A stretch of DNA of 64,000 bases from Megamerina dolium (lineage: Eukaryota > Arthropoda > Insecta > Diptera > Megamerinidae): positions 57,122,761 through 57,186,760 of the forward strand of contig OY978528.1 in NCBI GenBank assembly GCA_963854835.1, read 5' to 3'. The notes under the pieces were generated by a model that was given only the letters and a program-made list of their open reading frames with translations, did not search any database and was not told the origin of the DNA. The position numbers were made by a program, and so were the translations under genes. This document shows positions 11,172 to 22,739 of this stretch, piece after piece (the stretch's first letter is position 1; the number at the start of each line of letters is the position of its first letter).

Positions 11172-13103
11172 ATGTGATGGCGCGAGCAGCAGAAGCACCA
11201 ACAACAATAAAAGGTTTAAATATTTGTTTCTTTGCGTTGTTGTTGTGTGCGTGTACAACAGTGAGCTCAAATGAGTGCTTTGTATGATGTAATGCACTCA
11301 ATGATGGAGCGATCAAGTGAATGAATTCAATTTTCAAGCATCTGAAACCTAAAAACAAGTGCAATAAGAAATATTAGAAAGAAAACAAAACAAAACAAAA
11401 ATAGTCACTCACGATTTTTTGAGTGAGAATCTATATATGTAGTATATATATATATATAAATTGAGTGAATTTATAGAAACACATTTATATGGTATTAAAA
11501 ATTTATGTATTACAAAAACAAAAAAATTGGTTATGTTTAAATGAAAAAAAGGAACAACAACCAAACCAGAATAAAATTAAATGAAAAAAAGTAGACTTTT
11601 CATTTTTGTAAAGAAGATCTCAAAATTGGCAGCCAATTGGTTTGAAAATATTATCAAAAAAAAAAATTAAAAAAAAAAATAATGAAATTATAATTTTTGT
11701 TAGCAAAAAATAAAAGAAATTTTTTTCAAAGAAAAAAACCCATAAATATAAAATTAATAAATTAATCCTCCTATATATTCTTCTTAAAACAAAAACATTA
11801 ATCAATTATTAACATTCATTTTCTTAGCGAGCGTATATTACGAGTTTTATACGTGACCATACGCCGCTCATACGTTGAGCTCATCCTCTAAACTAAACGC
11901 TACATAAACACAATAATTTAAAATGAGATAATATCTAGTTTTAAAATTTTATTTAAAATTATTTTTTTAAGTAAAATGCATTTAATATTAAACAATACCA
12001 CAACAGCAAAAGCAATACTTAGCTTCAGTTTGAAATTGAAATTGAAATGAGAAAATGCAATAGAAAAACCAGAATTAAATATATTTTATAATAACAATAT
12101 GAGAAATCAGAAATGAAAAGTTGCCTTATTTTTGAATTTCTTTGCGTATTTGCATTTGAGCAAATGGTGCTGCAAGCAAATCACCCTGTACATATATACA
12201 ATAAATCATTTGATTTCGTTGCATTTGAGTTGTAGCACCATTGCCGATTTCAGAATTTTCATTTAGAGTTTTTAGTTTGCTCTTGTAATTTCAACAGTTC
12301 AAGTGCTTAGGTGATTCACAAGGTATCATTGTCATAATATTTTACGATAGCTTAACAGCTTGATGTCATTGGCTTCCATATAAAAAGTATCTAGTACAAT
12401 GCAACCCTATATGCTAACTTGATTTAACTGTGGTTGCATATGCCTTGATGGAATCTTGTGTATCGCCTATGCACTTATTTACATATATATACATAAATAC
12501 ACCACTTGAAAGAATTATTTGTAAGTTTATATTCTAAAAGTTACGAAAATTCCTATAGTAAAGCAAGCAAAAAAATAGCAAAGCAACAAATAAAATATCA
12601 ATATGAAAAGTAAAAGGAAATTTTGCAAATTTGTTAAATAATCAATAATAAATGTTCATTTTGCAATTGACTTCTTTGGTTTTTTGTGTTTCACATTGTA
12701 CATTTTTCAAAACATTTTTTTTATTATAATAATTACAAATAAATTTATGTAATTATATTATATGCATAGTGCATAGCATTGTATAGTTTTAGATATAAAC
12801 AAAAAATGATTAAGAGAAGAAGGAGAAGAAGAAAACAAAACTTAGCTGAAAATCGGTGCTTTTGACCTGTTTCTATATATACGAGTATATAAATTAGTAC
12901 AATTGTATTGTATTGTATTGTATTGTATTGTATTTAAATAAAGAAATAGCTAATTTTTGTATTCCTAAAGAAAATAATAATATAACTAAAATAAAATAAT
13001 ATCTATAAAAAATTATGATCAGCAAAATTATTCTTTATATAAATGGTCGAACAAAATTCAACACAGAAATTGAAAATTTTAGCAAATTATAAATAATACT
13101 AAA
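11172..13103 (+). other. Blimp-1: Probable long 3' UTR of Blimp-1
   Basis: AT-rich DNA with no coding potential. It holds several AATAAA signals (11206-11211, 12200-12205, 12937-12942), many ATTTA motifs, TGAGTGA motifs and a small hairpin near 12163-12242. It also has a (ATTGT)n run near 12903-12933. Which poly(A) site is used cannot be decided here. Confidence 0.5.
12903..12933. repeat. (TTGTA)n pentanucleotide repeat
   Basis: About six tandem copies of a TTGTA/ATTGT unit, just before an AATAAA at 12937-12942. Confidence 0.9.
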
Positions 13104-14197
13104 CAGAGTTGGGAAGAAATGCATATAGGTCTGCTCAAAAGCCATTTTTACATGAATTTATTCATATATGAATATTCTTGAAATTATTATGATATTGAAC
13201 ATTTTCACAAATGAAGAATGAAAAATGATATATGAATCATTCATTAATGAAACGTTCATCAGTGAAGAATGTATCTCATATGGGTATTTTTTGGAAATGA
13301 AACTTTCATTGAATAGAATTGAATTTAAAATATTTGTTATTCGTATTTCACATTGGCTAACGCAAATCTACCCATTTCTGTACTTCAACAATTCCCATTA
13401 TATTTAGTTCAAATTTTCTTTGCATTATATGGTCAACAAAATTTCACCTCAACATGATGATATTATGATGTTGAAAATTTTCACAAATGAAGAATGAAAA
13501 ATGATATAAGAATCATTCATTAATGAAAAGTTCATAGGTGAAGAATGTATCTCATATGGGAATTGTTTGCAAATGAAACTTTCATTGAATAGAATTGAAT
13601 TTAAAATATTTGTTATTCGTATTTCACATTGGCTAACACAAATCTACCCACTTCCGTACTTCCATTGCCATTATATTTAGTTGAAAATTTATTTTCATTA
13701 TATGTTCAACAAAATTTCATCTCAACATGATCTGGAAACAGATGAACGTGGATTTTTAGATAGTTGAAACCAATTTCATCAACATTTGACCAATTGTAGT
13801 CACTTTGAAAACGAGCCGAAGAACATAAAATCTTAGACGGTTACAACTATTTTAACCCCAAAATGACTCACTTATGTAGAAGAGTAGATCATGAGCTATG
13901 AGTATGAGTATGAATAGTGTTGCATTAAACAACATTATAAATTGGTATCGTTCCACATCATTCATTTGTGAGTGAAGATTATAATCATTTATGAATAATA
14001 ATTCGTTTGCTTGCAATTCAATTCGATCATGTATAAATTAAAAAATATTTGTTTGTAATTCGTTCACATTCGTGAACACTAGAAAAAAACTAGTTACAAA
14101 CAGTAATTTATGAACAATGATGAAAGTTTCTTACTGTTCATACATGAATAACACGTTTTATATGAATTGTTCATGAATCAATGTTTTCCAAACTCTG
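13104..14197. mobile_element. hAT-like non-autonomous element, ATTCAT-rich
   Basis: The left end is CAGAGTTGGGAAGAAATGCA. The reverse complement of the right end is CAGAGTTTGGAAAACATTGA. These are imperfect terminal inverted repeats starting CAGAG, as in hobo/Hermes-type hAT elements. The flanking 8-mers (ATACTAAA and ATAATAAT) agree at 6 of 8 positions, compatible with a decayed 8-bp target duplication. The interior has no transposase but is rich in ATTCAT/ATGAAT and contains a direct duplication with a period of about 276 bp (see separate entry). Confidence 0.55.
13183..13740. repeat. Tandem duplication, period about 276 bp
   Basis: The segment starting ATTTTCACAAATGAAGAATG at 13201 recurs at 13477. 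The match continues through the blocks GAATGTATCTCATATGGG, TTTCACATTGGCTAAC and CAACATGAT. It makes two near-complete copies inside the hAT-like element. Confidence 0.85.
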
Positions 14198-16550
14198 ATA
14201 ATAATAATAAAGGAAAAATATATTTTTTTTGTTTTCATTTTCATTTAAATTTTATTTTTTATTTCACTTTTCATTGCAGTATTCATTCCTATATTCAAAA
14301 TAAATGTCCATCTTAAATTGAATGTATAAAAGAATGCCCAAACTTCTAATAAAATCTTTATTTTGAATAAATTTAGTATAAAATATTGTTAATTTCTTCT
14401 AAAAATCACAAATCGTGATTAAATATTGTTTTGCCATTCCGTAATCAACAATAATGTTAGTACGCGAAAAGGGTAAGTGTGTTTCTAACCCCGGTCATAA
14501 TTTAATTTTATTTCATTTTAATTAAATTTAATATTTAATAAATGGCTTCACTATGTAAACCTGTCGGGCATCAATTCGGAAACTTTTGAAACCTATTGTT
14601 GAACTCAACAAGAATTTGTTTGAAAAATAGTTGAAAGAAGATTATATAAGAAATACACGTGCCACTCATTTGGGTTAGGTTGAGGCGAAATTGGAAAATT
14701 CATTCATCAGACTTGGAATAAACAAACTCGATGAATTTTTTTTTTTGATATTTATTTTTTTTATTTTTTTTATTTCAAACATTTTAAAATACACATATTT
14801 GGTACATTAAAAATATTTGTTTACGCTACTTACGAGTAGCTTATATAAATAACGAGTTGCTGATGATTCTTTACTTTGATATCCCCTTTTTTGATATGGA
14901 CGATTTATTTATTGAGTTTCTTCCAAAGGAATCGATAACTGCAAAAGATATTTTGTTTTACGATTTTCGATTTTGATTATTAAAGACTATTTCATTTTGT
15001 TGCAGTATTATCCATAGGAGTTTTTGTTCATTCATTTTTGTGGTCTTAATGATTATTTGTTTCTAATATTTTCGCTTCATATCTGGTATATTTTTTTCTA
15101 ATATCCAAAAGAATGCATCAATTTTGAAAAAAAAATCTATATCGAATTGTAATAAAATAATAAGAATAATTACAACAGTATGACTTTAGATTATAGTAAA
15201 GTTAATCATAATAATATTGGATATTATTTGGAATTCTAAACAAAGAACAAACCAAAAGGGAACAATTGATTAAAGATCATATAGAAATATAGTAATTGAT
15301 ATCAAATTGATTTCCAATTGTTTATTATAATTATTTTTATTTTTACTTTTGCCCTATAAAATATACAACATCCACAACTACAAAAATTTTCAATATTCTT
15401 TGCACTTCATATAAAACTATAAAGAAAATAGCATACAACCGCGTATGTAGAATATAAAACTGGATACTAATATTGAATAAATAAATAAAAATATATAAGC
15501 TTAATTTATGAGGCTGATAAGTTTAAGCAATTTTTTGTAATACTAACAAATAAATGTTGTAGTGTGTATGTACTACATACAATATATACATATAATATAC
15601 ATACATATACATACAAATACATACCTACATTCTTACACATACATACATATATAGAAGGTCACTAGTGTAAGTAGCAATTAGAATACACTAGTAGTAGTAG
15701 TAGTAGTAGTAGTAGTAATAATCTTATAATAATATTATTAATAATCGTTGTACATGAATTGACAATAGTGTCAATTTATATATGATAATTCATATACAGA
15801 CTGCATTATTTTGCGTATATATTCACTTTATATAATTATGTGTATATATATTTTTATGAAAATTAATAGAAATTTATTACCAACTCAAAAAAAAAGAGAT
15901 TTGTAAGACAAAACACCAACATAAGATACATAAGATACATTTGAGCTCTCATACATACATATATGTTATATATATTGGTATGTATGTCTGATGACTAAAT
16001 TTGTATCATCATAATTATATGCTAATTTATAAAGTATATTGTATGTATATTTTCAAAACAAGCAAAAAACCAATTAGTTAACTTTCGTAAATATCTACAA
16101 AATATTTTAATGTAAGCAAATAATATGGAAAACCAACAAAAAACTACTCACATATAAAATTATAAAAAATTTAAGCAAAAATCATATTTGTAATTGTATA
16201 ATTTTTGTGTAATAAATTAAATATTATATATACATACATGCGTAAATGCATACGTACAGCCACAATGTAAATGCCTAACTAAAGTATAAATAAAAAAAAA
16301 AAAAAAATATTTTATATGAAATGATACAGAAAAGAAAATAATAAATTTTAACTATTGATTTATTTATAATTTTTTATTGGTTTTATTTTTTTCGAATCAG
16401 ACATTAAATTACATTCAAATATTTTATGTTCAATTTTTGTTGAAAAGATATTGAAAAAGGCCGTTGTAATATTCCATGCATATTCCTATAATTTTTGCAT
16501 AAACATTTTTTAATGTTTTCGTAAACATGAAATGAAATAAAAACTATTAA
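14198..16550. other. Intergenic AT-rich DNA
   Basis: No gene is visible. It contains a (TAG)n run near 15689-15716, (ATAC)n-like stretches near 15575-15655, and long A/T tracts. A GGGTTAGGTTGAGG fragment near 14668 resembles the tail seen at 44895-44962. Confidence 0.6.
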
Positions 16551-17140
16551 TTTATTCTTCAAAATTTTTTTCATCGAAGTGAAGTTTATCCCCTCCGAAT
16601 ACTGATGATGTATGTCAACGATTTTCCTTTCCTCTGAACAGTCCACTTTTTTGTAATTGCCTTTAAAGTGCACAGCAGTTTGCGATGAGTCTCTTCAATG
16701 CATGCGAAACATTATCGGCGGAGAGTTTTTCAGTTTGTACAAGAGCCAGAAGCCATGCGGTACTAAATCAGTCGAATCCGATGATTGTGGAACGATATGG
16801 CTCGCTATTTCGGAACACAGTATGTATTTCGAAAACCAAGCAAGCAACATGAAAATCGACTGAATCAAACTCGACTGAATTCACCCATGGGATACTTTTT
16901 CTTTTGATTAAATTAAGTGCTTTTAGAAACAAAGATGAAGCGATGCATCTGAGGTCCAACTGGTCTTTCAAAAACCAATTTAATCGACCCATTCGGTATT
17001 TCGTTAATGCAAACATGATCTGTATTTATCAATCGACGACTTTCGAGAACAAAATTTTGATTTCTTTGGCATGATCAATCCACAATGTCGATGGCCGTCG
17101 AGCACGAACTTCGTCTCTCATAAATGATGTATTCTAATAG
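16550..17140 (-). pseudogene. Mariner-type transposase relic
   Basis: On the minus strand, broken frames contain a VPHGFWLLYKLK-like block (compare the mariner PHDFWLFPKLK segment around the third catalytic residue) and a terminal HHQYSEGINF block like the CIISGGDYFEG end of DD34D mariners. At least one stop and one frameshift separate them. No clear terminal inverted repeats were found. Confidence 0.4.
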
Positions 17141-17886
17141 AATTTTTTGGACTACTTACAAACTATAGTCTTTGTCTTTGAGACGTATACTCTTCAGCTC
17201 TCCCTTTGTTCTCTTACTCTCTCTCTCTCTCTCTCTCTCTCTTTATCATTGAGAGTGAGTGAATGGTTTGCGTCAATAAGTACTTATAATTTATCGTGTC
17301 AAGTTATGACCTAAGCAACTATATTATAATACTTCCATGATTATCTAATATATATTATAAAAAAGAAATATTAATTAAATTTTTAAAATATACATTTTTT
17401 TTATTTATAGATTTTCAGCAAAACAAATTGGAGTTAAAAATTTTTAATATTGATTTCATACTCATTAACACACATCCACATACACATACACGAAATAAGG
17501 AATTGTACATAATTTATACTAAAAAAAAGTATGACCTTTTGATTCGTTGGCGAGAAAATATTTGTATATAGAAGATACTATTTGAAAATGAAAATTGAAC
17601 GAACTAAGTATAAATAAAATTATAAGGAGAATAAATGACTGCTTTTTAGTGCGATAAGTAATATTGGTATTTGTATAAACGCAAAATATTTATATAGATG
17701 GTATTAAAATATAAGAAAATACTACAAATTATTTATATTTATCGTATATACATATATAGGATTATAAATAAATTTAATATATTTGATAAGTTAAATTATA
17801 TTTTAAATTATAAGTATAAGTACTTTTGTTTTATGGTTAAAAAGGAATTAAAAAAAAAAAAAATTATTATTATATATTTTAGACAA

Positions 17887-18052
17887 GTTAGTTTGGTCGC
17901 AGTGACCGTAACACTTGTGGTTGATCCCCAGAGGTATTAGATATAGGGCTCATATCCTCTAACAGACCTTGGTCTGGTTTCGCGTGGTCCACTTGATGAA
18001 AAAGGATTATGTCCTTGTTCCAACGTCACGCTCTCTTTTGATTGATTGATTG
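17887..18052 (+). mobile_element. 166-bp 5'-truncated LINE tail, 13-bp target duplication
   Basis: The 13-mer ATATTTTAGACAA flanks the insert exactly (17874-17886 and 18053-18065). The insert ends in GATT/TTGA tetranucleotide repeats. It matches the last ~165 bp of the Loa-like LINE at 60901-62126, including the block AACAGACCTTGGTCTGGTTT. So 17887-18052 is a dead-on-arrival copy of that family. Confidence 0.85.
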
Positions 18053-18136
18053 ATATTTTAGACAACGCGTACTTTTCAAAACCATTATTTTACAATTAAT
18101 TCAATTGTTCGGCATACTTACATTAATACATGCATA

Positions 18137-18720
18137 GGGTGTTTCAAATTGAATTTTTAAGTCTGCGTCTTAAGGAACACTTTGATAGTTGGAAAGCGTC
18201 ATTCCCTTTACAAACAATAAAGTTAGTGCGCAAAATGAACACTGAATTTGTTTCTAAATCATACGGACACCACTATATATGATTATTAGAAACAATGACG
18301 TGTTAATGAAATTTCGATCTCTGATAAGCCCTTTTTAATATTCCGTGGCAATGTTTTAGATCGCCTGTCAATTATGTGGAAGAATAGCACTATTAAGACA
18401 TGTGATACTTTAATTTTGAATAAAACGCAAACGGTGGAGTTTTACCAAATATTATTTCGTTCGAAAGGCCACATAATAGGATTATGTGTGGAAAATTATT
18501 TCTCGAATATGTTCACCGCGACTACTCCCTAGATATGTCACTCTTTCTGTCATATTCTTGATTGCATATTCTTGCAGTATGATCTCCGGAATGGCCCGTT
18601 TCATCGATTTAATATTGCTGTTCAAGTCTGGAATCGTCTTCGTATGTGTATCGTATATGGACAGAGCACAAATCTCTCGATAGCCTATAGTCTTAGTCAA
18701 AGCAAAGATATGCACAAGAT
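18137..18720 (-). pseudogene. IS630/Tc1/mariner-related transposase C-terminal relic
   Basis: The minus-strand frame from 18715 to 18482 ends in SSRGEHIREIIFHT. It resembles the SRGGHLADIIFHT C-terminus of a Tc1/mariner-related transposase family, preceded by a TIPDLNSNIK...AIPEI segment like IHDLKENIRRAI. The left end has AGGGTGT. Broken and without a catalytic core. Confidence 0.5.
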
Positions 18721-19089
18721 TTCAGAGTGATTTGCGATTCTTTCCAGTTTTCAGACGACCTCTGCATTCCTGCTAAAACTGAACACACAAGTCGTGGTTA
18801 CGGATTAAACAATTGTCACCAAAACTACTCAACCTTTTTTCTTTGTTTGGGACATGACACTTTAGAATTGTCATTTTTCATGGAGTTGCAAAAAATTTCA
18901 AAATTCTCTTACACTATATGCCCATGGATGGCGCCAACGTATAAGCCTATTGCGCACCATTTTGGAAATTTTAGAAACGCACTGTGTATATACTAGTAAA
19001 ACGATTTCCAAATTTGAAGTTAGGAAGTCAATTTGCTGTCATTTTATGAAATCTTAATTAACATATTCCCATTCTTTGACATTTTTTAA

Positions 19090-19492
19090 ATAAAAATGTG
19101 GGCATTTACAGTCAAGCAATGCTATACGACTGAACAACGTGTTGTAATGAAGAAAATATATTCCCAAAATAATCAGCATTTTACGCCGTCAATGAATAAA
19201 ATTTCTGATGTTGGTATGCGTCCAAGATCTTGCAAGCTGACTCTATTGGATTTCTTTTTATAAGGTTGTGTTATAGATATGATCTGATACATACACATTT
19301 GATGATAAAGGTGCTCCAAAATTGCTATAAAATAATGAGTGTCTCTCGACTTGACACAGGTGGTCACTTGGCTGATATTTCAAAATCTGTACTTTACATT
19401 TCTTTTTAAAAAAAAAAACATAAATTTTACATGCATGAAAATGTTTTTTATAAATTATTACACTTCATAACCTCAAATATGGACACCCTGTT
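19090..19492 (+). pseudogene. Internally deleted copy of the same transposase family
   Basis: On the plus strand an N-terminal-like block (TTEQRVVMKKIYSQNNQ) is followed almost at once by a RPRSCKLTLLDFFL block, equivalent to the PPRSCDLTPLDFFLWGYV segment near the third catalytic residue. A shifted frame with GGHLADIS, the C-terminus, follows. The right end is ACACCCT, the inverse of the AGGGTGT at 18137. Together with 18137-18720 it forms an inverted pair. Confidence 0.45.
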
Positions 19493-19499
19493 TGCATGT

Positions 19500-20740
19500 A
19501 TAGATTACTTCATCGCAACTTATTTGATTAATGAGACATTTTAAGAGTAGGAATATATTGATACATCTATATCATAAAATTTATTGATTATGATCTAAGT
19601 CAAAATTTGTTTATATTCGAAATATACTAAAAATATAGAGGAGACAAAGAAAATCGAAATATATAATAATGAAATATAATATGAATAATTTGCTCGTCGT
19701 AACTAAATTCCTATGCAACAAATAATTTTTCATACATATATATATGTATATTATATAGGTATATATTTATATTCATACATACATATAAAGTATATGCATC
19801 ACATTCAATCTATACATATATTAAATACAAACATTCATTATATATATGACAAGGGAAATCGAACACAAAGAAAAAAGAGCTAGCACCAATGCAGCTTATC
19901 ATATAAGAAGTATTACAAAGGACTGATTCCATTTTTGATTTAATTATAACAAAAGTATACTTTTTGAAATAAAGGGGTGTACAACTACTACGTATGTATT
20001 TATAGTAAATGTGCACACCAACTTTTGAATATTTTGAAATTTAAGATTTTCTAATTAATTGTAAATAATTTCTTCATTTGCACATACAGTCATACACATT
20101 CAAAATTTTACCAAATTCCAAATTCCAAAAATTTAATTTTCCCTATTCCTATCTTCTAGACTCGGAACAAACCTTTATTCATACTTCTACCTAATTATCA
20201 TAAATGAAAATTACTAAACAATTATTATATATATATAATAATTTCATAATAATTTCATACATACATTTATATAAAATATATATATATACTTATATATAAA
20301 TATATACATAAACAAAATATGCTTTCTTATCTTATATATAAAATAAATAACAAATTTTTTATATAAAAAAAAACCAAAAAGTAATAGAAAACATAATGAA
20401 TAACAAGCAACCCTAAAAATATGCTAATGAAACGAAGATGAAAGAATGAAAAAATAAAATTTGAAAATTCAAGCAGCCATCTATGTTTCAGTTTTGCATG
20501 GAATAAATGGTTTGTGTATTTGATAAGTGTATCTGCAAAATCGCAGCACCATCTGATGGACAATTTTGTTTAAATGTATTTTTTTAGGAATAACGAAATT
20601 GAGATAATATCGAATAGAATATCTACAAATTTGGTTTTCGGCATTATTACAAATTTGATTTCCCTCTAAGCAAATTGCAAAATTTGTTAAAGTCGAATAT
20701 GCAATACATTTGCATTTCTTTTTTTGTGACATGTAACGAT
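19500..20740. other. Intergenic AT-rich DNA
   Basis: Nothing recognisable; TATA-rich stretches near 19735-19800 and 20225-20330. Confidence 0.6.
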
Positions 20741-20744
20741 ATTG

Positions 20745-21965
20745 AATGCTATTTTGCGATGGTCTTACTTTCCGGAGGCATGGAAAGTATCACAAATAAT
20801 AATGATTCCAAAACCTGGGAAAGACCCGACTAAAGTGGATTCATACAGACCAATAAGTTTGTTATTGATATTATCAAACATTTTTGAAAATTATTTATTG
20901 ATAAGATTATAACAATTCTTAATGAAAAACACATATTGTCTGACCACTAATTTGGATTCAGTGCAAAACATGGTACCGTTGAGCAAACGCATCGAATTGT
21001 TATGCAAATAAGAAAGGCATTTGAAGAGAAACAGTACTGAACTGGTGTGCTTTTAGCTATAGCACAAGCCCTTGATAAGGTATGTCACGAAGGACTTTTA
21101 TATAAAATTAAAAATATTCTACCGGAGAATATGTATACGATTCTTGAGAGCTATATGTTAAGAAGAAAATTCACGGTACGACAAAAAAGTTATAATTCAC
21201 AATGTCACGACATTAATGCTGGAGTACCTCAACGAAGCGTCTTTCTGTATATTATATTCAAATTTACCCACTGAAAATGGAATAATTATTTCAACATTCA
21301 CCGATGACACTGCTATATTAAGTAGTCACCACAACCTTGAATTAAAAAAAAAAATTAAATTCAATACAATGGAAAATTAAAGTCAATGAAACAATATGCA
21401 CTCATGTTATGTTCGCAATAAGACGTGACACATGCCCACAGGTAAAAATAAATGGTCAAAATAAACCCCAAAAATCTGAGGTCAAGTACCTAGGCACATT
21501 CTTTGATAAAATATTAATGTGGACAAAGCATATAGAGACGAAGAAAACACAAGCCTAATTGAAATTAAATAATTTGCATTGGTTGATTGGGCAGAAGTCA
21601 AACACAAGTCTAGAAAACAACGTTTTAGCTTTTAAAGCCATAATACAACCAATATTGAATTACGGAATTCAACTTTGGTTCATGGCCTGCAGTTTCAACA
21701 TGGAAAAACTGCAAAGAATACAATCTAAATGTTTAAGAACAATTTGCTCAGTTCCATGGTACGTTAAAAATGATCAAATTCACCGTGATCTACGCGTGAA
21801 TAGCATCAGTGAAGCTTAATAACCATCCAAATTAACTTGCACGAAGACTCCTTATACGAGGTTATACTAAAGGACGTTGTAGTCTAAACATAGTCGCACA
21901 TTTATTTCAAATAAGAAAAGTGAAAAATGAAATAAAGCAAAAATTTGTTAAAGAAATCAATTTAT
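20745..21965 (+). mobile_element. Jockey-clade LINE fragment (decayed reverse transcriptase)
   Basis: Broken frames read in order: a PEAWKVSQIIMIPKPGKDPT and YRPISLL block (RT motif 1 region), a segment with GVPQRSV (usual GVPQGSV), then FTDDTA (the usual FADD/YADD catalytic motif). The end is a typical Jockey terminal region with LENNVLAFKAIIQPILNYGIQLW and LQRIQSKCLRTI. Multiple stops and frameshifts are present. It lacks ORF1 and the endonuclease, so it is 5'-truncated. Confidence 0.8.
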
Positions 21966-22312
21966 GAAATCTTTTATAAATATATTGCGAAATACTTTTG
22001 TAGTATGACCGTATAGTGAGGTATAAGTGTAATTCCAAACTGTGCTGACATCAAGTAAGAGTAAAATAAAAGATTGGGTATAGGTACTTAGAATATGAAA
22101 GCTAGATAAGTAAATATTGGCGTTCGCAGTTCATTTAATTTCTGTCTACAGAAATCAATCTAAAAGTATGCTCACCTAGACCTAGACCTGTTATGACGTT
22201 TAAAGAAGTCTGGGAAGTTTTAAAAGTCATATTTTCGAATATTCTTTGGTGTGATATTCGTTCTTTTGGTCATTTTAATTATTTTCATAACTATTTTAAA
22301 GCTTTTAACATA

Positions 22313-22440
22313 CGAGGGCGATTTGATAAGTTCCTGGAACACAATGCTTCACTTTCCAGCATAGTCTCCCTTTGACTAGCAGCACTTCGTCCAATGTTTC
22401 TCCAATTTCTTGATGCCCTCAAACAACACGATGAATCAAG
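22313..22440. mobile_element. Mariner terminal fragment
   Basis: A TA is followed by CGAGGGCGATTTGATAAGTT, resembling the terminal repeat of fly mariners. Sequence with an AGTCTCCCTTTGAC and CACTTCGTCCAATG pattern follows, typical of the complement of a mariner 3' coding end. The other end is missing. Confidence 0.5.
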
Positions 22441-22470
22441 CCCATGAAAACATGTAATGAACATTGCATA

Positions 22471-22724
22471 GGTTGGTTGGTTGGTTGAAGTGGTGACTCA
22501 TCCATGAGTCCAAATAGCGCTTATGCACCGTTTTATTACCACATCCTCGCTTCCAACTGTTCGTTAGGTTATTTGTGTGGAAGGCACGGTTAAATCTAGT
22601 TCGTGCTGTTTAGAAACCTTAGGAGGTCGTTAATGTTTATTTCCGCCAACTCCTCAATGCTATTGAAGAGTGGTTTACCTAGGGTGTTCATTCTCTGCTT
22701 CCAAAGGGCAGGGAATTTACAAAG
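22471..22724 (-). mobile_element. 254-bp LINE tail insertion with 12-bp target duplication
   Basis: The 12-mer GAACATTGCATA flanks the insert exactly (22459-22470 and 22725-22736). The left end is GGTT repeats, which on the minus strand is an (AACC)n tail, so the element lies on the minus strand. The interior matches the style of 3' regions of RNase H-bearing fly LINEs, but no coding domain can be named. Confidence 0.75.
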
Positions 22725-22739
22725 GAACATTGCATAAGA

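Noticed and set aside
16404..16673. 89-codon minus-strand frame as a new gene
   Set aside because: It overlaps the C-terminal end of a mariner-type relic, so it is better explained as decayed transposase.
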